This document shows, in pieces, positions 1-6,162 of a stretch of DNA of 6,215 nt (within the stretch, counting starts at the first letter, position 1; each line of letters opens with the position of its first letter). The position numbers were made by a program, and so were the translations under genes. The DNA comes from an uncultured Verrucomicrobiota bacterium. Lineage in GTDB: Bacteria; Verrucomicrobiota; Kiritimatiellia; RFP12; UBA1067. The notes beneath the pieces were generated by a model that had not been told where the DNA came from, did no database searches, and was given only the letters and a program-made list of their open reading frames with translations. The DNA lies in the NCBI GenBank assembly GCA_946543025.1, contig CAMNLN010000210.1, forward strand, positions 1 to 6,215. The letters run 5' to 3'.

Positions 1-1018
1 GCAGGCCCTTCAGGTTGATCTCGCGCCCCGTGTGGTTGAAGTCGCAGATCGTGAAGACGCTCGACTCCACGTCGTGCCCCAGGTCGCCCAGCATCCGGCG
101 CATGTCCCATTTCGCCTGGCTGTACTCGCTCCACGGGATGCGGCTCAAGGCGAAGCGCGTGGCCATCTCGCTGGGGCAGCCGTTCTCGCCCTGGCGCATC
201 TTCGCCGCCGGGTTGTACTTCGCGAGCACCGTCTTCTGAGCCTCCACGTTGGCGTACGACGACTCGGGGGCGGGCGCGTAGCCGTGGTAGATGATCCAGT
301 CGAACAGCTTCACGTCCTCGCCCATCAGCCGCAGGCACTCGTCGAGGTACTCCGGCTTGTTGCGCGCGAGCGAGAGGCCGGCGATCCGCGCGTCGGGGAT
401 GTTGCGCTTCACGATCCGCGCCGTCCGCACGTTGAACGCGGCGATGGACTCCGGCGTCTTGGCAGGCTTGCCGATGTCCGGCTCGTTCCACATCGCCCAG
501 TCGCGCACACGGCCCTTGAAGTGCCGCGTGAGCGCGTCCACCCAGGCGTCCCATGCGGCCAGGCCCTCGTCAGAGGTCGGGAAGCCGCCGGCAAGGTCCC
601 AGCCGCCGCCCCCCGCGTAGACCGGGTTGCCGTAGTCCGTCTCGAGCAGCACGTTCAGCCCCTGCGCGCGGGCGTAGTCTACGATCTTGTCGAGCCACGC
701 GAAGTCGTACTTCCCCTTCTCCCGCTCGCATTTCGCCCAACCGCCCTGCAGGCGGATCGTCTTGATGCCGAGCGGCTCCACGTTCTCCTTGTACTCCTCG
801 AAGTTCGCGAAGTCGCGGTCGAGCACCTCGCAGCCGAGCGTCCAGTTCGAGCCGCGGATCTCGCGCGCCGCGCGCGGGCGGATCGTGCCGATCCGCTTCA
901 TGCCGACGGCGAGCGGCGTCTTCACCCGGCCGTCGGACGTGTCCGGCTTGACGTTGTAGACCCCCGATTGCGCGGCGAGCGCGAGGGAGGCGGCGATCAG
1001 GAGGCAGGTTCTCTTCAT
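1..1018 (-). CDS. Secreted clan GH-A glycoside hydrolase (C-terminus cut by window edge)
   Basis: A reading frame of 339 codons runs from an ATG at 1018 to the window edge with no stop, so the C-terminus is missing. Residues 1 to about 18 form a signal peptide: Lys-Arg at 2-3, then a hydrophobic stretch rich in Ala and Leu, giving export through Sec. The rest reads as a clan GH-A (beta/alpha)8 barrel: GIKTIRLQGGW at about 84-94, KYDFAWLD at about 103-110, then WNEPD with Glu179 as the likely acid/base, WIIYHGY at 241-247, and GENG with Glu278 as the likely nucleophile. The spacing of 99 residues between the two Glu suits the clan. It probably cleaves a plant or other polysaccharide outside the cytoplasm; the sequence does not settle the family (GH5- or GH39-like) or substrate. 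A GAGGAA ribosome site (1024-1029) sits 5 bases before the ATG. It follows the acetyltransferase gene by 78 bases and appears to have its own promoter. Confidence 0.85.
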   Translation of the reverse strand, partial: MKRTCLLIAASLALAAQSGVYNVKPDTSDGRVKTPLAVGMKRIGTIRPRAAREIRGSNWTLGCEVLDRDFANFEEYKENVEPLGIKTIRLQGGWAKCEREKGKYDFAWLDKIVDYARAQGLNVLLETDYGNPVYAGGGGWDLAGGFPTSDEGLAAWDAWVDALTRHFKGRVRDWAMWNEPDIGKPAKTPESIAAFNVRTARIVKRNIPDARIAGLSLARNKPEYLDECLRLMGEDVKLFDWIIYHGYAPAPESSYANVEAQKTVLAKYNPAAKMRQGENGCPSEMATRFALSRIPWSEYSQAKWDMRRMLGDLGHDVESSVFTICDFNHTGREINLKGL

Positions 1019-1043
1019 GGCGGTTCCTCGTTGGTTTGCCGCT

Positions 1044-1072
1044 ATCCTACCAAAAAAACGCCGGACTTCCAA
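1044..1072 (-). promoter_or_regulatory. Sigma-70-like promoter with extended -10 for the glycoside hydrolase gene
   Basis: On the minus strand, TTGGAA (1072-1067, 4 of 6 matches to TTGACA) is followed by a spacer of exactly 17 bases and then TAGGAT (1049-1044, 4 of 6 matches to TATAAT). A TG lies one base before the -10, making it an extended -10. Transcription would start near 1037, leaving a leader of about 19 bases that contains the GAGGAA ribosome site. The spacer includes a run of seven T (1052-1058). The layout is coherent but rests on sequence match alone. Confidence 0.5.
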
Positions 1073-1091
1073 GCCCCGCGCGCTAGCGGCG
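1052..1091 (-). terminator. Possible intrinsic terminator behind the acetyltransferase gene
   Basis: Just after the acetyltransferase stop, the minus strand can form CGCCG (1091-1087) paired with CGGCG (1063-1059), enclosing a small hairpin, GGGCT / TGGA loop / AGTCC. Seven T (1058-1052) follow directly. A T-run straight after a GC stem suits Rho-independent termination, but the outer stem has only 5 pairs with a long interior, and the T-run also lies in the spacer of the predicted downstream promoter. Confidence 0.35.
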
Positions 1092-1096
1092 CGACG

Positions 1097-1585
1097 CTAG
1101 ATCTCGAGCGCCATCGCCTTTTCGGGGCAGGTAAACGGGTCGGTGTGCTTCGTGCAGTTGATGCAGCCCGTGTAGAGCTTGTGCATGATACGCGTCTTCG
1201 GTATCTCGCGGAAGCCGAGCGTCGCGAAGAACTCCGGCGTGAGCGTGAGCACCGTCACGTCGGCCGGCGCCAGCGCGCGGACGCGCGCCAACGCGCCCTT
1301 CACCAGCAGGCTGCCGATTCCCCGCCGACGGCACGCCGCCCGCACGGCCACGCTCTGCAGCTCCACCGTCGCCTTCAGCGGGTCGCCGATTTCCGGCCAC
1401 ACCTGGTAGGCGATACAGCCTGCCAGAACGCCGTCCGGCCCCTCGGCCACGAGAAACCTGTCGATGTTCTCCACCACGTTGCCGAGCGAGCGCGGCACGA
1501 GTTCGGTGGTATGCTCGCGGATGAGCGCGTAGATGCTCTCCGCGTCCGCAAGCCGCGCCGTGCGCACCTGGAATTCGCCGTCCAT
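1097..1585 (-). CDS. GNAT N-acetyltransferase, ArgA-like short form with C-terminal Cys cluster
   Basis: This 162-residue protein is a single GNAT domain that would move acetyl from acetyl-CoA to an amine. The N-terminal FQVRTARLADAESIYALI is the usual first strand and helix. ELQSVAV (75-81) is strand 4, followed by the acetyl-CoA loop R86-x-x-G89-x-G91, and FFATLGF (119-125) is the usual late motif. After the fold the chain ends with C141-x2-C144-x8-C153 followed by PEKAM. From memory, short ArgA-type N-acetylglutamate synthases outside the enterobacteria carry a similar Cys-rich tail (CxxC...C-x-E-A), so glutamate acetylation for arginine synthesis is a reasonable guess; acetylation of another amino acid or a protein is possible. 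The ATG lies 3 bases after the stop of the upstream apgM-like gene (TGAGCGATG) and has no good ribosome site, so its translation is probably coupled to that gene. Confidence 0.8.
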   Translation of the reverse strand: MDGEFQVRTARLADAESIYALIREHTTELVPRSLGNVVENIDRFLVAEGPDGVLAGCIAYQVWPEIGDPLKATVELQSVAVRAACRRRGIGSLLVKGALARVRALAPADVTVLTLTPEFFATLGFREIPKTRIMHKLYTGCINCTKHTDPFTCPEKAMALEI

Positions 1586-1588
1586 CGC

Positions 1589-2791
1589 TCAGCCCAGAAG
1601 GATATCCATCAGGTCGCCGCCCTTGAGGTGCCCGAGCGCGCCCGCCTGCGCGGCGATCTCGTCGTACGTCTGCACCGCGTCCGGCGTCTCGCCGGGCTGA
1701 TACGCCGCCACAGGCACGGGCGTGCGCGTGTGCTTGCCGAGGCGCAACGGCACGGGATGGTCCGGCAGCACGCAGTAGCCGACCTTGTCGCCCAACGCGG
1801 CGCGAACGCGCCCGATAAGCCGCTTGTCGAAGTCTTCCAGCGTCTTGAGCTTCATCTTCAGGTTCTGCTCGTGGCTCACCTCGTCCGTCGCCTCGATATG
1901 GACGTAGACGAAATCGTAGCCGTCCTTGATCGCCTGGATGGCGGCGTCGGCCTTGCCCTCGTAGTTCGTGTCGACGTAACCCGTCGCGCCCGGCACCTTG
2001 ATGACGTCCAGCCCCATCGTGCGTCCGAGGCCGTTGATCACGTCCACCGCCGCCACGATGGCGCACTTGACGCCATACTTGCCGGAGACGGAATGGATCG
2101 CACCCGCCTTGCCGCCGCTCCACGGCCACACGCCGTTTGCGTTACGTCCCTTCAGCACGTCGGCGGCTTTCGCGATGATGTCGCGCAACACGGCCGCCGT
2201 GTATTCGCCCGCCGGCGACTTCGCGCGTGGCAGATGCTCGGACACCGGGTTGCCGGCGTTGTCGTCCGGCTTGTCGTAGGCCACCTCGCGTCCGCTGAAC
2301 GCCGCCCCGTGCAGCAGCACCAGGTTGCGGTAGCTCACGCCCGCGTAGAAACGGATGTATTCGCCGGGATTGCCCTTCCAAGAATCGGCAATCTGTGCGT
2401 TCAGGAGCGCGATCGCCTCCTGCTGCTCGGCGGCGCCCACGTGCCCGCCCGAGAAATCCTTCAGCGTGCCGTCGGGGTTCACCGTCACGAGGTTCATGCG
2501 GAAGACGACATCGTCCGGCCCCATCTCGATGCCCTTGCTCGCCGCCTCCAATGGACCGCGCCCGCACAACTCCGTCGCGAGGTCGCCGCCGAGAACGCTC
2601 ATGTTGGCCACGTCGCTCGACGTGGGGAAGCCGTCGGGAAGCGTCAGCATCGTGCCGCTGCGCCCGTGCGCGGCGATCCAGTCCATGTTCGGCGTATCGG
2701 CCGCCTGAAGCGGCGTACGCCCGCCCAGCTCGGCGACGGGCTCGTCGGCCATGCCGTCGCCAAGGAAGAGTACTGTCGGTGCGTGTCTCAT
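1589..2791 (-). CDS. apgM: ApgM-family phosphotransferase: 2,3-BPG-independent phosphoglycerate mutase or proposed homoserine kinase
   Basis: This 400-residue protein belongs to the alkaline phosphatase superfamily, ApgM branch. Visible features are metal-binding Asp12 in LGDGMADEP, the phospho-acceptor Ser (probably Ser59) in TSSDVANMSVLGGD, the CGRGPLEAASKGI stretch (76-88), WPWSGGKAG (222-230), PGATGYVDTNYEGKA (267-281), and the metal ligands in HIEATDEVSH (H298, D303, H307), D344-H345 and H354. Length and motifs agree with intact family members. The family converts 3- and 2-phosphoglycerate; a closely related subfamily (TIGR02535 as I recall it) is described as a proposed homoserine kinase for threonine synthesis. 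The WPW-GGK and DTNYEGKA motifs and the lysA neighbour lean towards that subfamily, but this is inference. The frame is open back to 2902; I chose 2791 because MRHAPTVLFLGDG is the normal N-terminus and the longer start would overlap lysA. No Shine-Dalgarno sequence precedes it. Confidence 0.88.
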   Translation of the reverse strand: MRHAPTVLFLGDGMADEPVAELGGRTPLQAADTPNMDWIAAHGRSGTMLTLPDGFPTSSDVANMSVLGGDLATELCGRGPLEAASKGIEMGPDDVVFRMNLVTVNPDGTLKDFSGGHVGAAEQQEAIALLNAQIADSWKGNPGEYIRFYAGVSYRNLVLLHGAAFSGREVAYDKPDDNAGNPVSEHLPRAKSPAGEYTAAVLRDIIAKAADVLKGRNANGVWPWSGGKAGAIHSVSGKYGVKCAIVAAVDVINGLGRTMGLDVIKVPGATGYVDTNYEGKADAAIQAIKDGYDFVYVHIEATDEVSHEQNLKMKLKTLEDFDKRLIGRVRAALGDKVGYCVLPDHPVPLRLGKHTRTPVPVAAYQPGETPDAVQTYDEIAAQAGALGHLKGGDLMDILLG

Positions 2792-2803
2792 GCCGTATAG
2801 TTT

Positions 2804-2809
2804 ATCATA
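2804..2809 (-). promoter_or_regulatory. Possible -10 element of apgM
   Basis: TATGAT (2809-2804, 5 of 6 matches to TATAAT) lies 12 bases before the ATG at 2791 in the 61-base gap behind lysA. A start near 2797 would leave a leader of about 6 bases, which agrees with the missing Shine-Dalgarno sequence. I see no good -35 at 16-18 bases, so the call is weak and the gene may simply be read through from lysA. Confidence 0.3.
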
Positions 2810-2811
2810 AC

Positions 2812-2849
2812 CGCTTCGCGCAGGCGAACGTTCTCTCGCGCGCTTCGCG
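2812..2849. repeat. Two 9-base direct copies of CGCTTCGCG in the lysA-apgM gap
   Basis: CGCTTCGCG occurs at 2812-2820 and 2841-2849, 20 bases apart, in the short gap behind lysA. Each copy is partly self-complementary (CG...CG around CTTCG). They could be weak hairpins or a protein-binding pair, but in such GC-rich DNA chance is also likely. Confidence 0.3.
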
Positions 2850-2852
2850 TTT

Positions 2853-4121
2853 CTACCGGGAGGAAAGACCCGGCCAGTCAAGCGTGGCAAAGTAGTCGTC
2901 AAGCGTCTCGGCGCGGCGGATCTCCTTCACGGAGCCGTCGGTGCGGAGCAGCAGTTCCGCGCTGCGGAGCTTGCCGTTGTACTGGAACCCCATCGCATGG
3001 CCGTGCGCGCCCGCGTCGTGGATCACCACCAGGTCGCCCGGCGCGAGCGGCGGGAGCGAACGCCCGATGGCAAACTTGTCGTTGTTCTCGCAGAGCGAAC
3101 CCGTCACGTCGTACGTCTCCGTTGCGGGGACATGCATCTTCGTCGGAACCGTGATGTGGTGGTACGCGCCGTAGAGCGCGGGACGCATCAGGTTCGCCAT
3201 GCAGGCGTCGAGGCCCGCGTACTTGCGGTACGTGTCCTTGACATGCCGCACGCGCGAGACGAGGTAGCCGTACGGACCCGTGATGCAGCGCCCGCACTCC
3301 ATGTAGAGCTTCAGGTCGGGATGGCCCTGCGCGAGGACATGCTCGCGATAGGACGACTCGATGCCCTTTCCCACGCGAACGATGTCCATGGGCTCCTGGT
3401 CGGGACGGTACGGGATGCCGATTCCGCCGCCGATGTTGACGAAGTCGAACGCGATGCCAACCTTGCGGGAGATCTCCACGGCGAGGTCGAAGAGGAGCGT
3501 GGCCGTATCGATGATGTATTGCGGATCGAGTTCGTTCGAGGCGACCATCGTGTGGATGCCGAACCGCTTGACGCCCTTCGCCTTCATCCGCGCGTACGCC
3601 TCGAAAAGCTGCGGCGTGGTGAAGCCGTACTTCGCCTCCTCCGGCTTGCCGATGATAGCGTTCCCGCCCTTCAACGGCCCTGGATTCCAGCGGCAGCACA
3701 GGAGATCGGGGAGGCCGCCGCACGCCTTTTCCAAAAAATCAAGATGCGTGATGTCGTCCAGGTTGATGATCGCGCCAAGCTCGCGCGCCTTGACGAACTC
3801 CTCGGCCGGCGTGTCGTTCGAGGTGAACATGATGTCCTCGCCCCGGTTGCCGACGGCATCCGCGAGGACGAGTTCCGCCATGGACGAGCAATCGCTTCCA
3901 AAACCCTCTTCCTTCAGGATCGACATCAGGTACGGGTTGGGCGTGGCCTTCACGGCGAAATATTCGTGAAAGCCCTTGTTCCAGGCGAACGCGGCCTTCA
4001 GTTCGCGCGCGTGGGCGCGAATCGCCGCCTCGTCGTAGATGTGGAACGGCGTCGGCCAGCGCCGCGCAATCTCCTCAAGCTTCTCGGCCGTGAACGGAAT
4101 CGTCTTTTGCATGGCGGACAT
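2853..4121 (-). CDS. lysA: Diaminopimelate decarboxylase-like PLP enzyme (fold type III)
   Basis: This 422-residue protein has the alanine racemase-like barrel and C-terminal beta domain of LysA/ornithine decarboxylase-type enzymes. Lys58 in YFAVKATPNP is the PLP-binding lysine; GGGIG (231-235) and ECGR (275-278) bind the PLP phosphate; C344-E345-x-x-D348 is the Cys-Glu substrate motif supplied across the dimer; Tyr381 in QYNGKLR matches the usual C-terminal active-site Tyr. The likely reaction is meso-diaminopimelate to lysine plus CO2 in the cytoplasm. Two motifs differ from common LysA: HTMVASN at 190-196 where HIGSQ is usual, and GSLCENND where GPxCESxD is usual, so this is a distinct subgroup and a related substrate is possible. 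It lies 30 bases after uup. The coordinates use the first ATG; a second ATG at 4112 (residue 4) is the more likely true start, because a consensus TATAAT overlaps the first. Neither start has a Shine-Dalgarno sequence. Confidence 0.85.
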   Translation of the reverse strand: MSAMQKTIPFTAEKLEEIARRWPTPFHIYDEAAIRAHARELKAAFAWNKGFHEYFAVKATPNPYLMSILKEEGFGSDCSSMAELVLADAVGNRGEDIMFTSNDTPAEEFVKARELGAIINLDDITHLDFLEKACGGLPDLLCCRWNPGPLKGGNAIIGKPEEAKYGFTTPQLFEAYARMKAKGVKRFGIHTMVASNELDPQYIIDTATLLFDLAVEISRKVGIAFDFVNIGGGIGIPYRPDQEPMDIVRVGKGIESSYREHVLAQGHPDLKLYMECGRCITGPYGYLVSRVRHVKDTYRKYAGLDACMANLMRPALYGAYHHITVPTKMHVPATETYDVTGSLCENNDKFAIGRSLPPLAPGDLVVIHDAGAHGHAMGFQYNGKLRSAELLLRTDGSVKEIRRAETLDDYFATLDWPGLSSR

Positions 4122-4128
4122 TATACCA
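4120..4128 (-). promoter_or_regulatory. Extended -10 promoter element of lysA
   Basis: The minus strand reads TGGTATAAT (4128-4120), a perfect -10 hexamer with the TG of an extended -10. Transcription would start at about 4113 or 4112, right at the second ATG of lysA. There is no recognisable -35 at 17 bases, which extended -10 promoters tolerate. If real, it separates lysA from the infA-uup unit and gives a leaderless mRNA. Confidence 0.55.
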
Positions 4129-4151
4129 TATCGCGGCCCGCGCGGACGACG

Positions 4152-5906
4152 TCAGGCGCGCTCGGAGAGCTCGAGCCAGCGCGTCTCGGCGGCATCCAGC
4201 TCCTCGCGCGCCTGCGGCAGGCGCGCCGTGAGCGCCGTCGCGCGCGCGTTGTCCGTAGCGTAGAGCGTGGGATCGGCCAAGGCTGACTCGATGTCCGCAA
4301 TCTCCCGCTCCAACGCCTCGATGGCGGCAGGCAGGGCGTCAAGTTCGCGCTTCTCGTTGTAGGTGAGCTTCGCCGACTTGGGAGATTGGACGACGGGAGC
4401 TGAACCCTTGAGGGTCTTGGGGACATCAGGGGCCGAAGGCTCCCTGATCCGACGCAGGAGGCGCGCCGCCTCCGCGTAGCCGCCCGCGCACGCGCGCACC
4501 TCGCCATCGCCCGCGAGCACATAGGACGACGTGACGACGTTGTCGAGGAACTCGCGGTCATGCGAGACGACGAGCAGCGTACCCTTGTAGTTCAGCAGCT
4601 GCTCCTCCAGCAATTCCAGCGTCTCCACGTCAAGATCGTTCGTCGGTTCGTCCATCACGAGCAGGTTGGAAGGCTTGAGGAAGAGACGCGCCAGCAAAAG
4701 TCGCGCCTTCTCGCCGCCGGAGAGAGCCTTCACCGGGGTGCGCGCGCGCTCCGGCGTGAAAAGGAAGTCGGCGAGGTAGGCGAACACGTGCTTCGTCACG
4801 CCGCCCACCGTCACCGCATCGCGGTCCTTGGCGACAATCTCCTTCACGGTAGCCTCGGGATCGAGCTGCGCGTGGAGCTGGTCGAAGAACGCCATCTTCA
4901 CGCGCGTGCCGAGCGTGACCGTGCCGGAAGTCGGCGCGAGCTGGCCTGTAAGCAACTTCAGGAGCGTCGTCTTGCCGGTGCCGTTCTCGCCGATCACGCC
5001 GATGCGCTCGCCGCGCAACACGTCCGCCGTAAAGCCGCGTATGATCGGCTTGTCGCCCGCGTAAGCGAACGAGATGTCCTCGATCTTGATCACGCGGTCG
5101 CCGGACGCGGCCGCCGTGTCGAGCTTCAGCGTACTCGTGCCGATGGCCGTACGGCGGTTGGCGAACTCGAGCCGCAGCTTGCGCAACGCCTCCACGCGCC
5201 CTTGGTTGCGCGTACGGCGCGCCTTCACGCCCTGGCGAATCCACGCCTCCTCCTGGGCAAGTTTCTTGGCCTTTCGCGCCCAAAGCGCGGCCTCGTCGGC
5301 CTGCAGGTCGGCCTTGCGCTGGAGAAACGTGCGGTAGTCGCAGTTCCAGCCGGAAAGCATGCCGCGGTCGAGGTCGTACACGTAGGTGGCCACCGACTTG
5401 AGAAACGCGCGGTCATGCGTCACAAACAGAAATGACATTTCCGTCTGACGGCGAATGAACGCCTCCAGCCATTCGATCGACGCCACGTCCAGATGGTTCG
5501 TCGGTTCGTCCAGCAAAACCAGATCCGGCTCGTCCGCCAGCACACGCGCCAGCAGCACACGGCGGCGCATCCCGCCCGAAAGGGAATTGAACGCGGCGGC
5601 GGCATCCAGCCCCATCTGGGAAACATACTTGCCCGAACCGGCGATTTCCGCCACCGTACCGGGGCGGTCGGACGGCACTTCCTGCTCCAGGAAGGCCGTT
5701 TTCAGGCCCGGCGCTCGGATGATCTCGCCCGCATCCGGCTCTAAGCGCCCGGCAATGACTTTCAGCAACGTGGACTTCCCTTCGCCGTTTCGCCCTGTCA
5801 CGCAGGCGCGCATCCCCGCCTCGACGTTGAGGGAAACCCCTTCCAAAACAGCATCACCCCCGAAAGCGAGGGTGACGTCATGCAAAGTTAACAGGTGGCG
5901 GGCCAA
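4152..5906 (-). CDS. uup: Uup-type ABC-F ATPase (ribosome-associated)
   Basis: This 584-residue protein holds two ABC ATPase domains and no membrane segment, as in ABC-F proteins. Domain 1 has Walker A GRNGEGKST (38-46), signature LSGGM (109-113), Walker B with catalytic Glu134 in DEPTNHLD, and switch His164. The linker (about 185-265) contains ARRTRNQGRVEALRKLR. Domain 2 has Walker A GENGTGKTT (306-314), LSGGE (395-399), Glu420 in DEPTNDLD, and His449. A Pro/Ser/Lys hinge (about 488-513) leads to a C-terminal coiled coil (about 514-584) starting KLTYNEKRELDALPAAIEALE, which is typical of Uup and argues against EttA, YbiT or YheS. Uup acts on the ribosome in the cytoplasm and is tied to transposon precise-excision phenotypes; its exact role is less clear. 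The start is TTG at 5906, 7 bases after AAGGTG, and only 4 bases follow the infA stop, so the two are probably translationally coupled. All catalytic residues are present. Confidence 0.93.
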   Translation of the reverse strand: MARHLLTLHDVTLAFGGDAVLEGVSLNVEAGMRACVTGRNGEGKSTLLKVIAGRLEPDAGEIIRAPGLKTAFLEQEVPSDRPGTVAEIAGSGKYVSQMGLDAAAAFNSLSGGMRRRVLLARVLADEPDLVLLDEPTNHLDVASIEWLEAFIRRQTEMSFLFVTHDRAFLKSVATYVYDLDRGMLSGWNCDYRTFLQRKADLQADEAALWARKAKKLAQEEAWIRQGVKARRTRNQGRVEALRKLRLEFANRRTAIGTSTLKLDTAAASGDRVIKIEDISFAYAGDKPIIRGFTADVLRGERIGVIGENGTGKTTLLKLLTGQLAPTSGTVTLGTRVKMAFFDQLHAQLDPEATVKEIVAKDRDAVTVGGVTKHVFAYLADFLFTPERARTPVKALSGGEKARLLLARLFLKPSNLLVMDEPTNDLDVETLELLEEQLLNYKGTLLVVSHDREFLDNVVTSSYVLAGDGEVRACAGGYAEAARLLRRIREPSAPDVPKTLKGSAPVVQSPKSAKLTYNEKRELDALPAAIEALEREIADIESALADPTLYATDNARATALTARLPQAREELDAAETRWLELSERA

Positions 5907-5910
5907 CCCA

Positions 5911-6138
5911 TTACACCTTATGCCGATAGGTGATGCGTCCCTTGGAAAGGTCGTACGGCGAAATCTCCACCGTCACCTTGTCCCCGATAGCGATCTTGAT
6001 GAAGAACTTGCGCATTTTCCCGGAAATGTGCGCCAGGACCTCGTGGCCGTTGTCCAGCTGGACTTTATACATGGTCGCCGGCAGAACCTTGATTACGGTT
6101 CCTGTCACTTCGATCGAGCTATCGTCTTCCTTTGCCAA
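5911..6138 (-). CDS. infA: Translation initiation factor IF-1
   Basis: This 75-residue protein is a complete S1-like OB-fold IF-1: MAKEDDSSIEVTGTV at the N-terminus, then NGHEVLAHISGKMRK (about 30-44) and SPYDLSKGRITYRHK at the C-terminus, all family hallmarks. IF-1 binds the 30S A site with IF-2 and IF-3 during initiation. Length is close to the usual 71-73, with a small extra DSS near the N-terminus. The start codon is TTG at 6138, which puts MAKED exactly where family members begin; a perfect AAGGAG lies 6 bases upstream. It sits 24 bases downstream of a tRNA-Asn and 4 bases upstream of uup on the same strand. I see no promoter in the 24-base gap, so it is probably transcribed with the tRNA. 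Confidence 0.96.
   Translation of the reverse strand: MAKEDDSSIEVTGTVIKVLPATMYKVQLDNGHEVLAHISGKMRKFFIKIAIGDKVTVEISPYDLSKGRITYRHKV
5914..5919 (-). promoter_or_regulatory. Ribosome binding site of uup (supports TTG start)
   Basis: AAGGTG lies inside the last codons of infA, 7 bases before the TTG at 5906. It decides between that TTG and the out-of-frame ATG at 5911, which opens only a seven-codon frame. Confidence 0.6.
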
Positions 6139-6144
6139 GAGGAA

Positions 6145-6150
6145 CTCCTT
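6145..6150 (-). promoter_or_regulatory. Ribosome binding site of infA (supports TTG start)
   Basis: AAGGAG, a full Shine-Dalgarno core, lies 6 bases before the TTG at 6138. It confirms the TTG as the initiation codon and may compensate for the weaker start. Confidence 0.8.
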
Positions 6151-6162
6151 GATTGGGTTAAA

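Noticed and set aside
32..2800. A plus-strand open frame of 922 codons across three minus-strand genes, rich in Arg, His, Val and Ala.
   Set aside because: It is the mirror frame of strong G/C third-position bias. It mirrors well-recognised genes across two intergenic gaps, and its composition is that of an antisense shadow with no domain.
2791..2902. A longer N-terminus for the apgM-like protein, starting at 2902.
   Set aside because: The extra 37 residues overlap the lysA 3' end, match nothing in the family, and the normal N-terminus begins at 2791.
2997..4286. A plus-strand open frame of 429 codons opposite lysA and the end of uup.
   Set aside because: Same antisense shadow effect. The minus strand carries an intact LysA-like enzyme with all catalytic motifs.
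4630..5283. A second minus-strand frame of 217 codons inside uup, and similar ones inside lysA, apgM and the acetyltransferase.
   Set aside because: These are out-of-frame readings of the same coding strand with Arg/Gly/Ala-rich nonsense composition.
5889..5911. An ATG at 5911 overlapping the infA stop (TAATG) as the start of uup.
   Set aside because: It is out of frame with uup and hits a stop after seven codons. The in-frame TTG at 5906 has proper spacing to AAGGTG.
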